From UMGS172 sp045649545 (GTDB lineage: Bacteria > Bacillota > Clostridia > Oscillospirales > Acutalibacteraceae): DNA of 39,070 bases. The notes under the pieces were generated by a model. The model made no database searches. It saw only the letters and a program-made list of their open reading frames with translations, and was not told the DNA's origin. The stretch spans positions 1 through 39,070 of the forward strand of contig JAZRQE010000032.1 in NCBI GenBank assembly GCA_045649545.1, given 5' to 3'. Positions 16,539 through 25,163 of the stretch are shown piece by piece. The position numbers and the translations under genes were made by a program. Each line of letters begins with the position of its first letter. Position 1 is the first letter of the stretch.

Positions 16539-17448
16539 TTTTATTACCTCCTGTTAAACGTTTACCGGTCACCGCCAAAAAAACATCGTCCATTTTGCCC
16601 TTCGTGATTTCATAGTCACGGAAAACTGCAGGGTTTTTAATAATAAGTTCGGTAGCAGCGGTAGTATTAGGTACTGAAACACGGTAAGCATCACGAAGCC
16701 CAGTATAGTCCATACCTAATGACTTAATTTCGTCTTCAGTTATATTGTAAAGTGTAATAAAGTCACCGGTATATTTGTTCTTAAGTTCAAGCGGTGTGCC
16801 CTCTGCCGCAATTTTACCGCTATCGAGAATTACAACATAATCGGCATCTGCCGCTTCTTCCATATAATGTGTTGTCAAGAAAACTGTCATTCCGGTGTTC
16901 TTACGCAAGTTTTCAACAAACCCCCAAAGCAGACTTCTTGTTTGAGGGTCAAGACCAGTAGTGGGTTCATCTAAAACTAATATTTTAGGCTCGTGCAACA
17001 AAGCTCTTGCTACATCAATTCTGCGTCTTTGTCCGCCTGAAAGTTTACCGACTGTACGTTTAAGTAAATCCTTAAACTCTAACTTTTCGGCAAGCTCATT
17101 TAATTTTTCCTTGAATTTTTCACCTACTATTCCATATAAAGCAGCACGGGTTTCAAGGTTATCATAAACCGATAACGCTTTATCAAGCACTGAATTTTGG
17201 AACACAACACCAAGCTCACTCTTTATTGCATCAGTGTTTTCGTCGAGGTCGCAATTATCAATAACAACACTTCCCGAATCCTTTAAAAGTTGACCGCACA
17301 TAATTGATATAGTTGTACTTTTACCAGCACCGTTAACACCTAAAAATGCAAACAGCTCACCGCGACGCACATTAAAGCTTAAATCTTGCACAGCTTTTAC
17401 TTCGCCGAAGGATTTATTTAAATTTTTAATTTCAATTATTCTCTCCAT
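16531..17448 (-). CDS. ABC transporter ATP-binding protein
   Basis: 305-residue ATPase of an ABC-2 exporter. It has Walker A GVNGAGKSTT, the ABC signature LSGGQRRR, and Walker B ILVLDEPTTGLDP, followed by the switch histidine in FLTTHYMEEA. About 80 residues C-terminal to the nucleotide domain resemble the tail of DrrA/NatA-type ATPases. ATG 17448 is chosen because AAGGAG is eight bases upstream. It overlaps the end of the TetR-family gene by 17 bases, so regulator, ATPase and permease form one operon. Confidence 0.93.
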   Translation of the reverse strand: MERIIEIKNLNKSFGEVKAVQDLSFNVRRGELFAFLGVNGAGKSTTISIMCGQLLKDSGSVVIDNCDLDENTDAIKSELGVVFQNSVLDKALSVYDNLETRAALYGIVGEKFKEKLNELAEKLEFKDLLKRTVGKLSGGQRRRIDVARALLHEPKILVLDEPTTGLDPQTRSLLWGFVENLRKNTGMTVFLTTHYMEEAADADYVVILDSGKIAAEGTPLELKNKYTGDFITLYNITEDEIKSLGMDYTGLRDAYRVSVPNTTAATELIIKNPAVFRDYEITKGKMDDVFLAVTGKRLTGGNKNE

Positions 17449-17992
17449 TATTAAATCTCCTTTTAAGTCCGTCATAAACATCTGACAAGCAGTCACTGAC
17501 AGTTTTTATATCCAATTCAATATACTTTGTTGCAAGCATTGTAGCAATACCGTGAACAAAAGCCCACATTTCAAAATGCATACGGTCAGCCCCCTGCTCA
17601 CCTAATCCGGTTTGCTTTTGAACAATATTAACAACCGATTTGTAGTGTGAATCCATATAAGCATTCTCGTTTTCACTCATAAACAAAAGTTTAAAAATAT
17701 TGCTCTCTTCACATGCTAGCTTGATATATGCCATACCAAAAGCCTTATATTCAGGATATAAATTTTCTGCAACCTCACGTTTGCAATATTCCTCATAAAT
17801 AGAATTACATCTATCAATAACTGCTTTTTTCAGCTCGGTCATATTTTCAAACGCCGTAAAAATAGGTCTTGACGATGTTCCTAAACACTCTGCCATTTCA
17901 CGTGCAGTTAAAGCATCCGCACCTTTTTGACGTACTAAATTTACGGCGATATCCACTATTTCTTCTCTATCGTATTTTGCTTTCGGTGGCAT
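17432..17992 (-). CDS. TetR-family transcriptional regulator
   Basis: 186 residues. The N-terminal helix-turn-helix domain spans about 8-55 (EEIVDIAVNLVRQKGADALT, then REMAECLGTSSRPIFTAF). The remaining helical part would form the ligand-binding and dimerisation domain. It is the first gene of the exporter operon and follows a consensus promoter whose start site lies within an inverted repeat, so it probably represses itself and the transporter until a ligand binds. The ligand is not predictable from sequence. Confidence 0.9.
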   Translation of the reverse strand: MPPKAKYDREEIVDIAVNLVRQKGADALTAREMAECLGTSSRPIFTAFENMTELKKAVIDRCNSIYEEYCKREVAENLYPEYKAFGMAYIKLACEESNIFKLLFMSENENAYMDSHYKSVVNIVQKQTGLGEQGADRMHFEMWAFVHGIATMLATKYIELDIKTVSDCLSDVYDGLKRRFNNGENN

Positions 17993-18012
17993 TTTTTAAC
18001 CAACTCCTTTTT

Positions 18013-18043
18013 GTGCAACACACGTTATGCAACATCTGTTGTG
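18013..18043. promoter_or_regulatory. Candidate operator of the TetR-family regulator
   Basis: Between the -10 box and the ribosome site the sequence carries several related GTTG/CAAC units (GCAACACACG, then GCAACATCTGTTGTG) in inverted and direct arrangement. This is a typical position and form for an autorepressor site. The binding assignment is inference. Confidence 0.5.
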
Positions 18044-18044
18044 T

Positions 18045-18073
18045 ATTATATATTAAGATTATAAATTTGTCAA
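18045..18073 (-). promoter_or_regulatory. Consensus promoter of the TetR/ABC operon
   Basis: On the minus strand, TTGACA (18068-18073) and TATAAT (18045-18050) have exact 17-base spacing. The -35 box lies immediately behind the terminator of the upstream operon. Confidence 0.85.
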
Positions 18074-18082
18074 TAAGAAAAA

Positions 18083-18104
18083 AGCCGAGTTTTTCAACTC
18101 GGCT
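18083..18104 (-). terminator. Terminator after the DUF2344 gene
   Basis: AGCCGAGTT (18083-18091) and AACTCGGCT (18096-18104) with a four-base loop. On the minus strand it is followed by a run of six T, which fits rho-independent termination. Confidence 0.85.
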
Positions 18105-18110
18105 AAAAAT

Positions 18111-18767
18111 TTATTCAAATACTTGCATATTTTCGGTATAAAGCATATTTCGGTTGATTAAAACCACCTCAGGTTTGCGGTTACCTGAACTGATAAACGA
18201 CTGTAAAAACAATTGAGGATTAATGTTTTCATCGTTACCTGCAGGTAGTGTGACCTTTACAGTCAGCGTATCCCCACTTAAATCGGTTTCAATTGACTTA
18301 ATCTTTTCCGCCAAATTAAGCAAAGTGATTTTATTCTTTTTACCCTTCTTTTCAGCCAAGATAGCGTTTGAATGCAACAACCTATCTAAAGCTATCAGCA
18401 CTTCAGCATCACTGTCCTTATACGTCAAAGTATAAGACGCAAATTTTAATTCAGGCACCTTGCACCAAGGCTCACTGACATTAAGAATTTCAATACCCTC
18501 TGCCGCCTTTTCTTTAAGGTTACTTAAAATTTGCTCGTTAGTAAAATTATCATCGACAATTTTTAAATCAATAACATCATAGTCGGCGGTAATGCCTAAT
18601 GACAACGGCAACGCAAAGGTTAAATACAAGTGCTGGTTAAAGCCTTCAGTATACCAGGCGGGTATTTTTGCCACCTTAAAAAGCCTTACCATATAGCGGT
18701 TCATATCGAGATGTGACACATACTTCATACGTCCCTGTTTTGCATAAAACACTCTAACGTTTCTCAA
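18111..18767 (-). CDS. DUF2344 (radical SAM-linked) protein
   Basis: About 218 residues of the family found next to, or fused to, TIGR03960-type radical SAM proteins. The N-terminus RVFYAKQGRMKYVSHLDMNR and the following WYTEGFNQHLYLTFALPLSLG are the family's recognisable parts. The start is uncertain: TTG 18767 aligns best with the family start and has AGGTG six bases upstream, while GTG 18770 and GTG 18776 are alternatives. It overlaps the upstream radical SAM gene. The molecular function is not established; the link suggests a partner in tRNA or rRNA-related chemistry. Confidence 0.88.
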   Translation of the reverse strand: MRNVRVFYAKQGRMKYVSHLDMNRYMVRLFKVAKIPAWYTEGFNQHLYLTFALPLSLGITADYDVIDLKIVDDNFTNEQILSNLKEKAAEGIEILNVSEPWCKVPELKFASYTLTYKDSDAEVLIALDRLLHSNAILAEKKGKKNKITLLNLAEKIKSIETDLSGDTLTVKVTLPAGNDENINPQLFLQSFISSGNRKPEVVLINRNMLYTENMQVFE

Positions 18768-20598
18768 CACAAACACCTACCTTCATACAAGCGGCACCGC
18801 AATTAGAACACTTTTCGCGGCAATGAGGAGTAGTTGCCGCCGCATGTGCTTTTCGGTTTTCCTCCTGCAAAAACTTTTCTGAAACATAATAATCCAAGTG
18901 ACTCCAAGGTAAAATTTCATTAAAGTCACGTGTGCGGTGATTATAAAAGTCCGGATTTACGCCTGCAGTGTCAAAGGCTTTCATCCACTTATCGTAATCG
19001 AACATTTCACCCCAACCGTCAAACTTACAGCCGAGTTTATGTGCCACATATATAACTTTACCTAATCTACGGTCACCGCGAGCAAAAACGCCCTCTAAAA
19101 TACTGGTTTTTGAATCGTGCCAACTCAATGTAATTTTCTTGGTAGTCAAACTGTCTACAAGTAACTTTTGCTTGCGCTCAACCTCCAATAAATCATCCTG
19201 CGGCTCATACTGGAACGGAGTAAACGGCTTGGGCACAAAGGTCGAAACGCTTATTGAAACGTTGACTGACTTGCCCTTTGGTCTTTCAGGCATTTCATAG
19301 AACATATTGACAATTTTCTGACCCAAAGCGGTAATACCGATTAAATCCTCGTCAGTTTCGGTCGGCAAGCCCAACATAAAGTAAAGTTTAACCGAGGTGT
19401 AACCGCCCTGAAAAGCAGTAAGGCAGGTACGCATAATTTCTTCTTCGGTGACGTTTTTATTGATAACATCACGAAGTCTTTGTGTGCCGGCTTCAGGTGC
19501 AAAGGTAAGACCTGATTTCTTGACCTTTTTGACCTTTTCCAAAAGTTCGGGTGAGAAGTTGTCCACTCTTAAAGACGGCAAGGATATGCTTACCTTTTGG
19601 TTATCACTCCAATCAAGCATTTCACCTAACAGTTCTTCAAGCTTGGTGTAATCACTTGTACTTAAACTTGAAAGTGAAATTTCCTCATAACCCGTATTTT
19701 CGCAAAGGCATTTTGCCTGACGGTTAACAGTATCTGCCGACTTCTCACGCACGGGCCTATAAATAAATCCCGCCTGACAAAAACGGCAGCCGCGGATACA
19801 ACCCCTAAAAACCTCCTGCACTGCTCTGTCGTGTATAATTTCAATAAACGGAGTAACAAAGGTTTCGGGATAAAAACAGTTATCTAAATCCTTAATAATA
19901 CGTTTTTTCACCGTTGCAGGTGCTGTGCTTTTAGGTATAACTGCCTTAATTGTGTTATCCTCGTTATACTCTATATCATAAAGTGACGGAACATAAACAC
20001 CCTCGATTTTTGAAGCCTTTTCTAAAAATTCTTCTTTAGAAACACCTTTATCTCGGCACTCACGGTAAAGGTTGATAACCTCTAAATCAACCTCCTCGCC
20101 CTCTCCTAAAAAGAAGATGTCAACAAAATCGGCTAATGGTTCAGGGTTACAAACGCAAGGACCTCCGGCAACTACCAAATTTTTCAAGCCCTTACGCTCA
20201 GATGATTTAAGCGGAATACCACTCAAATCAAGCATATTCAAAACGTTGGTATAGCAAAGTTCATACTGCAAGGTAAAGCCGATAATATCAAAATCGGTCA
20301 ACGGGTCGTGACTTTCTAAAGCAAACAGAGGAATATTATTTTCCCTCATAACCTCTTCAAAATCAACCCACGGTGCAAAAACTCGCTCACACCAAATATC
20401 CTCGCGAGCATTAAACTGCGAGTAAAGAATTTTCATTCCGAGGTGGGACATTCCAACCTCATATGTATCAGGAAAGCAAAAGGCAAATCTTAAATCCACC
20501 TTTGACTTGTCCTTTATAACGCTTCCCTGCTCGTTGCCGGCATATCGGCCCGGCTTTTGAACCGAAAGCAGTAACTGTTCCATTTTTTCTTCTGTCAT
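18754..20598 (-). CDS. Radical SAM protein with B12-binding-type domain (TIGR03960-like)
   Basis: 614 residues. Residues about 35-190 resemble a cobalamin-binding-type domain, with AFCFPDTYEVGMSHLG and VAGGPCVCNPEPLADFVD. The radical SAM core begins near 255 with CIRGCRFC, the CxxxCxxC iron-sulfur motif. The C-terminus has clustered cysteines (HCREKCSNCGAACMKVGVC) that look like an additional metal site. The gene partner encoding DUF2344 follows with overlap, as in many Clostridia. It is a likely radical-based enzyme of unknown substrate. Confidence 0.92.
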   Translation of the reverse strand: MTEEKMEQLLLSVQKPGRYAGNEQGSVIKDKSKVDLRFAFCFPDTYEVGMSHLGMKILYSQFNAREDIWCERVFAPWVDFEEVMRENNIPLFALESHDPLTDFDIIGFTLQYELCYTNVLNMLDLSGIPLKSSERKGLKNLVVAGGPCVCNPEPLADFVDIFFLGEGEEVDLEVINLYRECRDKGVSKEEFLEKASKIEGVYVPSLYDIEYNEDNTIKAVIPKSTAPATVKKRIIKDLDNCFYPETFVTPFIEIIHDRAVQEVFRGCIRGCRFCQAGFIYRPVREKSADTVNRQAKCLCENTGYEEISLSSLSTSDYTKLEELLGEMLDWSDNQKVSISLPSLRVDNFSPELLEKVKKVKKSGLTFAPEAGTQRLRDVINKNVTEEEIMRTCLTAFQGGYTSVKLYFMLGLPTETDEDLIGITALGQKIVNMFYEMPERPKGKSVNVSISVSTFVPKPFTPFQYEPQDDLLEVERKQKLLVDSLTTKKITLSWHDSKTSILEGVFARGDRRLGKVIYVAHKLGCKFDGWGEMFDYDKWMKAFDTAGVNPDFYNHRTRDFNEILPWSHLDYYVSEKFLQEENRKAHAAATTPHCREKCSNCGAACMKVGVCVEKR

Positions 20599-20616
20599 TT
20601 TTTCACGTCCAAAAAA

Positions 20617-21219
20617 TTATTCATAAAGTCCTATGCGGGATATATTTAATATTATAAGATAAATTCCCAATAAAAGCAATGACGGATTTGAAGTATTTTT
20701 TACTGCGACGGCAATTCCAAGCACTAAAATCGCTACAGAAACGCAAAATGACACCAATTTTACGGTTAAAGCAACGTTTCGTTTGCAGTATTTTAGGACT
20801 AAAACTCTTAAAACTGTTCCACCATCAAGACCTTTTACCGGCAAAAGATTAACCGCACCCACCAAAAACTGCACTACACCGAAAGCCGCCAGTAAAAGAT
20901 TATCAAAATAAACTCCTAAACAATAAAATACAGCGGAAAACAAAAAATTCACTATCGGTCCTGCCAAGGCTATGGAAATGCTTTCTTTTGCGGTGCAAAA
21001 TGCACTTCCCACCATAAGCACTCCGCCTAAAGACATTTTAACCGATTTCGGTGCAGTACGGCATTTTTTCATCCAAATTAAATGACCGATTTCATGCAAC
21101 ACAACCGCAAGCAACGACGCTGACATCAACCCTGTTTTATCGGTCACGAGCAAAAATGCAAACATCACCGCAAAAGGAACGGAAATTTGAAACTCTATAT
21201 TAAAAAGTTTAAAAATCAT
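20617..21219 (-). CDS. spoIVFB: M50 intramembrane metalloprotease, SpoIVFB-like
   Basis: Site-2-protease family zinc enzyme that cleaves within membranes. It is about 200 residues from ATG 21219, whose ATGA overlaps the stop codon of the M23 gene, which suggests coupled translation. Zinc ligands are HEIGH near residues 42-46 and the Asp of LPVKGLDGGTVLR near 100. About five to six hydrophobic segments are present and no PDZ domain is visible, as in SpoIVFB. An M23 protein directly upstream matches the spoIVFA-spoIVFB arrangement, in which SpoIVFB processes pro-sigma-K. An in-frame ATG at 21246 is less likely. Confidence 0.85.
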   Translation of the reverse strand: MIFKLFNIEFQISVPFAVMFAFLLVTDKTGLMSASLLAVVLHEIGHLIWMKKCRTAPKSVKMSLGGVLMVGSAFCTAKESISIALAGPIVNFLFSAVFYCLGVYFDNLLLAAFGVVQFLVGAVNLLPVKGLDGGTVLRVLVLKYCKRNVALTVKLVSFCVSVAILVLGIAVAVKNTSNPSLLLLGIYLIILNISRIGLYE

Positions 21220-22022
21220 ACCTCGGTCACACTGCCTAACATCCATTCAGGGTCAATCCGGTAGCCACCAACTCTTATTTCGAAATGCAAATGCGGTCCG
21301 GTTGACCAACCCGTACTACCGACCAATGCTATTACATCGCCTTTTTTAACGGTATCGCCCTTTTTTGCCTTTAATTTACTGCAATGAGCATAAAGCGTAT
21401 CAACATTTTTAGAATGTGACACTATAACATAATATCCGTAAGATTCACTGTACCCTGCCGAGGTTACCGTACCGTCAAACGAAGCGTAAATATCACTCCC
21501 TTTTTTAGCGGCAATATCAATTCCGTTGTGCATTGTATATTTTTTAGTTATCGGATGAGTGCGGTAACCGTATTTTGAAACCACCTCACCCAAAGTCGGC
21601 ATTAAAAAGGTATTTACTCCTCCTGAAACGGTTGTGGTTTCGATATTCTCAAAATCGGTTATATTGCCGGTAACACTGCCGTCAATTTCACTGTCGTATT
21701 CTTCCCCAGTGTTTTCGGTTTCATCGATTTCCTCTTTGGTTGCGGGAATCTGTTCTTCTGACAATTGCGTTTCGCTTTCAGTATAAACCTGAGGTGATTT
21801 TAAGGGCTCATTACTCTCTGGCATCAAAACTTCCGACGCAATAGTAATATCATCAAAATTTTTATGGTACCATCGACTAAACTTTAAATACACCTCTCCC
21901 CCAAACACACGGATGCCGATACCAAAAAGTAAAATCACCGCAACGGTAACTGTCTGCAATACCAATATATTTAATTTATAATCACTCTGCCTCTTTCGGC
22001 TTTCGGGATACATCGCCTGCAT
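21216..22022 (-). CDS. spoIVFA: M23 peptidase-domain membrane protein, SpoIVFA-like
   Basis: 268 residues: cytoplasmic N-terminus, one transmembrane segment at about 18-40, an acidic linker at about 58-130, and a LytM/M23 domain at about 140-260. The metal and catalytic residues look intact: His165 and Asp169 in MHNGIDIA, His213 in LYAHC, and His246 in GPHLHFEI. In the best known SpoIVFA the peptidase site is degenerate, so this protein may be an active endopeptidase or a SpoIIQ-like factor. Adjacency to the M50 gene supports the SpoIVFA-like role. AGGA eight bases before ATG 22022 sets the start. Confidence 0.82.
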   Translation of the reverse strand: MQAMYPESRKRQSDYKLNILVLQTVTVAVILLFGIGIRVFGGEVYLKFSRWYHKNFDDITIASEVLMPESNEPLKSPQVYTESETQLSEEQIPATKEEIDETENTGEEYDSEIDGSVTGNITDFENIETTTVSGGVNTFLMPTLGEVVSKYGYRTHPITKKYTMHNGIDIAAKKGSDIYASFDGTVTSAGYSESYGYYVIVSHSKNVDTLYAHCSKLKAKKGDTVKKGDVIALVGSTGWSTGPHLHFEIRVGGYRIDPEWMLGSVTEV

Positions 22023-22075
22023 AATATCAGTCCTTTCCTTGAAATACTATGCAGACAAGTTTTAAAAAATAACAA

Positions 22076-22107
22076 AAGGTGCAGTAACGCCCACGCCACT
22101 GCACCTT
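22076..22107 (-). terminator. Terminator after the small membrane-protein gene
   Basis: AAGGTGCAGT and ACTGCACCTT are perfect ten-base arms with a 12-base loop. On the minus strand the stem is followed by TTGTTATTTTTT. It separates the deacetylase-dut operon from the M23/M50 operon. Confidence 0.8.
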
Positions 22108-22113
22108 AACAAA

Positions 22114-22623
22114 TCATTTTTTCTTTTTAGAAACTTTGCTTTTTTTACATACCTTTATTGCTGATACGATTCCAAAAATAATTAATGGAATGAAAATCAG
22201 GAAAAATACAACTCTTAAATGCCAAATAACTCCATAAACAGGAATGAGCATAAAGCACAACATATAGGTTAAAATTTTGAAAAGCGTCACACTTTCAATA
22301 TTTCCCATCGCAAACACACCTAACAGTGCAAAGGAAATCACAAAAAGCACTTCGTAACCAAGGCTTAAAAAAACCATTAATTTGTTTTTCAGTAACAATC
22401 CAAAAACCGCAAGAGCTATCAGTAAAGAAAAAAACACAAAGCAAACTATACTGTATGTAATCGGCATTTTAAGTTTTTCTCCCATGTTTGAACCGTTAAC
22501 ATTAAACAAATCTTTTATGACATCAAGCCAACCGAAAACACCACATACGATGTATCCTAAAACAAACAGTACAACCGACGCTGAATTTAAGGTTGGTTTA
22601 TGCTTTAACGCAAAAGACTCCAT
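22114..22623 (-). CDS. Small four-pass membrane protein, unknown
   Basis: 169 residues, family not recognised. Hydrophobic segments lie at about 15-35, 55-78, 82-106 and 112-158, the last long enough for two passes. The C-terminus is strongly basic (KVCKKSKVSKKKK), which suggests a cytoplasmic tail. Its AAGGAG ribosome site overlaps the last codons of dut, so it is translated with the dUTPase as the last gene of its operon. Its role is not predictable. Confidence 0.75.
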   Translation of the reverse strand: MESFALKHKPTLNSASVVLFVLGYIVCGVFGWLDVIKDLFNVNGSNMGEKLKMPITYSIVCFVFFSLLIALAVFGLLLKNKLMVFLSLGYEVLFVISFALLGVFAMGNIESVTLFKILTYMLCFMLIPVYGVIWHLRVVFFLIFIPLIIFGIVSAIKVCKKSKVSKKKK

Positions 22624-22625
22624 TT

Positions 22626-23066
22626 TTAACTCCTTCCGGTTGAGCCAAAGCCACCTGCGGCACGCTCGGTTTCGTCAAGCTCAGGCACCTCTTCGATATC
22701 TGCCATAATAACGGGAGCAATTACCATTTGTGCAATTCTGTCCCCGTTTTTAACGGTATATTCACTGTCGGACAAATTTATCAATCCAACCTTAACCTCA
22801 CCGCGATAATCACTGTCAACAACGCCAACACAGTTTGACAAAGTAATACCGCTTTTAATAGCCAAGCCACTTCGTGCATATATATAAGCAACATAAGCGT
22901 TAGATTCTAATGCAATTGCAATTCCGGTAGGGATTAAAGCACGCTGACCTGGTGCTAAAGTAACGTCACTGTCAAGACAAGCGTACAAATCCATACCCGC
23001 ACTGCCACCGGTAGCAGCTTTGGGAATAACAGCGTTTTCGTTAACTTTTTTAATCTTTAAAACCAT
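22626..23066 (-). CDS. dut: dUTP diphosphatase
   Basis: Trimeric all-beta enzyme hydrolysing dUTP to dUMP, which prevents uracil incorporation into DNA and supplies dTMP synthesis. 146 residues with all five family motifs: GSAGMDLYA, ARSGLA, GVVDSDYRGE, GDRIAQMV, and the C-terminal RAAGGFGSTGR that closes over the substrate. AAGGAG nine bases before ATG sets the start. It is co-transcribed behind the polysaccharide deacetylase gene. Confidence 0.97.
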   Translation of the reverse strand: MVLKIKKVNENAVIPKAATGGSAGMDLYACLDSDVTLAPGQRALIPTGIAIALESNAYVAYIYARSGLAIKSGITLSNCVGVVDSDYRGEVKVGLINLSDSEYTVKNGDRIAQMVIAPVIMADIEEVPELDETERAAGGFGSTGRS

Positions 23067-23079
23067 CTTAAAATACTCC

Positions 23080-24051
23080 TTAATTGTTTACTTTCATATG
23101 GAATACAGGTGATGATGTTGTTAATGCTTCAAAGCGGTAACCCATATCGCGAAGTCCCTCAATAATTTCGGGAAGAGCATCGGCTGTGGTAGTTTTAACA
23201 GCAATATCGTGCATCAAAACACAAATTTTATCTTTACCTTTAGCACTGTTTAAAACACTATTGACAATAGTTGCTTTGGGTGTTCTCTTTTTACCGTCAA
23301 TAACCTGCATTTTGCTTGCATTGGCGTCATTACTGTCAACGTTCCAGTCAAAATAAGCATAACCTTGTCTTTCAACCTCTTCAACCAATACCGACATAAT
23401 ACCTTTGCAACGGCTTTTACTTACAGTATTACTGCTTCCGCCAGGAAAACGGATAATTTTAGAACGTATGCCAACCGCAGCATAAACCTTATCGCTAATG
23501 GCGTTCAAATCCTTAAAATACGCTTCCTTGCTTTTATAAATATCGTAATCGTGCGTATCTGTATGCAAACCTATAGCGTGACCGCCATCTTTGATTTTAG
23601 TTAACATACTTTTACTACCATTTGCAACAAAGAATGTAGCCTTGGCATTATACTTTTGGAGAGTTTCCAAAATCCTTGTTGTGACAGCAGTTGACGGACC
23701 GTCATCAAAGGTTAAATAACAAACCTTATCCCCGTCGTTAGCAGGATAATTTGCAGGGCGTTTGTCACTTGAAGTAGAACTACTGTTATTAGAACTTGTA
23801 GTAGAACTGTCCTGACTTGACGAACTTTCAGCCTCAGACGAAGACGGGGTTTCCTCGGACGAAGACGGTGCAGAACTCGACCCTGCTTCGCTTGAGGTTG
23901 ACGGAAGCGACACGGTATCAACCGAAGAACTTTCGGTCACGGGGTCTTTCTTTCCCCAACCGTTGATAGCTATTGCCGTAATTGCAATAACCGCCACAAG
24001 TCCCACCGCAAGACAAGCTACAAAAGTAGATGAATTATTTTGTTTTGCCAT
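23080..24051 (-). CDS. Polysaccharide deacetylase, membrane-anchored
   Basis: Family 4 carbohydrate esterase, 323 residues. The N-terminus has one hydrophobic segment at about 9-29, acting as membrane anchor or uncleaved signal. A Ser/Glu-rich linker of about 60 residues (35-97) follows, then a NodB domain at about 108-300. Catalytic motifs are LTFDDGPS, the metal-binding HTDTH, and RFPGGSSN. Likely substrates are peptidoglycan GlcNAc or MurNAc, or other surface polysaccharides; the exact one cannot be read from sequence. It resembles PdaA/PdaC-like enzymes of Firmicutes. Confidence 0.92.
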   Translation of the reverse strand: MAKQNNSSTFVACLAVGLVAVIAITAIAINGWGKKDPVTESSSVDTVSLPSTSSEAGSSSAPSSSEETPSSSEAESSSSQDSSTTSSNNSSSTSSDKRPANYPANDGDKVCYLTFDDGPSTAVTTRILETLQKYNAKATFFVANGSKSMLTKIKDGGHAIGLHTDTHDYDIYKSKEAYFKDLNAISDKVYAAVGIRSKIIRFPGGSSNTVSKSRCKGIMSVLVEEVERQGYAYFDWNVDSNDANASKMQVIDGKKRTPKATIVNSVLNSAKGKDKICVLMHDIAVKTTTADALPEIIEGLRDMGYRFEALTTSSPVFHMKVNN

Positions 24052-24169
24052 AATTTATACATCCCATTTCATGAAATTCTAAAACCAATAACTACAAACT
24101 ATAGTATAACAGTATTTTTGTGAAAATAAAAGAGTAATTTTTATAAAAATAAAATAAAAATAAAAAATG

Positions 24170-24198
24170 TTGAGAAATCGCGAAAAATGTGTTATACT
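24170..24198 (+). promoter_or_regulatory. degV promoter
   Basis: TTGAGA (24170-24175) and TATACT (24193-24198) with 17-base spacing, about 50 bases before the degV start codon. Confidence 0.7.
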
Positions 24199-24246
24199 TG
24201 AAAAGTATTCATAAATATAACTTTCATTCTTTGGAGGAAAAGAGTT

Positions 24247-25107
24247 ATGAGCAACAAAAAAACGTTAATTTTAAGTGACAGCACTTGCGACCTTTCAGCC
24301 GAAATTATTGCCGCAAGGGATATTAAAATCAGTCCTTTAACCGTAGTTTTGGGTGATGAAGCTCATCGTGACGGAGTTGATATTACCCCTGATGACGTTT
24401 ACGCTTACTACAAAGCAAGCGGAAATCTTGCTAAAACCACTGCTACTAATATGACCGAGCATGAAGATTTTATTAACATCCATGTTAAAGACGGTGATGA
24501 GGCGGTTTATTTCCATATCAGTTCTGAAATGTCTACCACATTTAACAGTGCACGTATGGCTGCCGAAGATATAGACAATGTTTATTGTATCGACAGTCGC
24601 AACCTTTCAACCGGTATCGGTTTACTGGTACTTCACGCCTGCGATTTAGCCGATGAGGGTAAATCGGCAAAGGAGATTTATGATGAGATTAGCGGACTTA
24701 TTCCCAAGGTTGACGCATCGTTTGTTGTTGACACATTGGAATATCTGCACAAGGGCGGTCGTTGCTCGTCTATCGCCGCTTTGGGTGCAAACCTTTTGAA
24801 GCTCCGTCCCATGATTCAGGTCAAAGACGGCAAAATGTCTGTAACCAAAAAATACCGCGGTAAAATGAGTGAAGTATTAAAACAATATGTTTCGGAAAAG
24901 TTAGCAGATGAGAATAAATTTATTGGTAAACGTTTATTTGTCACCCATTCAGGCAACTGTGATGAAATCGCTTTGGAATTAAAAGCAATGGCTGAGGCCG
25001 CATATCCTGACAAGGAAGTGCTTATTACCCGTGCAGGATGCACCGTTTCCTGCCACTGTGGTCCCGGCACATTAGGAATATTAGGTATTAGAGAAAACAA
25101 CATCTGA
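24247..25107 (+). CDS. DegV family fatty acid-binding protein
   Basis: 286 residues. DegV proteins bind a fatty acid between two domains; in related Firmicutes, FakB proteins of this family deliver fatty acids to the FakA kinase. The N-terminal LILSDSTCDLS, the TTATNMTEHEDF region, and the TLEYLHKGGRCSS motif are typical. The C-terminus has HCGPGTLGI. TGGAGG lies about nine bases before ATG. No fatty-acid kinase gene is nearby. Confidence 0.93.
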   Translation: MSNKKTLILSDSTCDLSAEIIAARDIKISPLTVVLGDEAHRDGVDITPDDVYAYYKASGNLAKTTATNMTEHEDFINIHVKDGDEAVYFHISSEMSTTFNSARMAAEDIDNVYCIDSRNLSTGIGLLVLHACDLADEGKSAKEIYDEISGLIPKVDASFVVDTLEYLHKGGRCSSIAALGANLLKLRPMIQVKDGKMSVTKKYRGKMSEVLKQYVSEKLADENKFIGKRLFVTHSGNCDEIALELKAMAEAAYPDKEVLITRAGCTVSCHCGPGTLGILGIRENNI

Positions 25108-25123
25108 TTTTTATTTGTCCAAC

Positions 25124-25160
25124 AAAAAACCGCTGTTTCAAAACGAAACAGCGGTTTTTT
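25124..25160. terminator. Bidirectional terminator between degV and trxA
   Basis: Perfect 16-base arms (25124-25139 and 25145-25160, core CCGCTGTTTC/GAAACAGCGG) with an AAAAC loop and A/T runs on both outer sides. It serves two convergent genes. Confidence 0.9.
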
Positions 25161-25163
25161 TAA

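Noticed and set aside
22023..22075. Sporulation-type (sigma-E/K) promoter before the M23 gene
   Set aside because: CATAGTAT resembles a sigma-K -10, but no matching -35 at proper spacing could be found.
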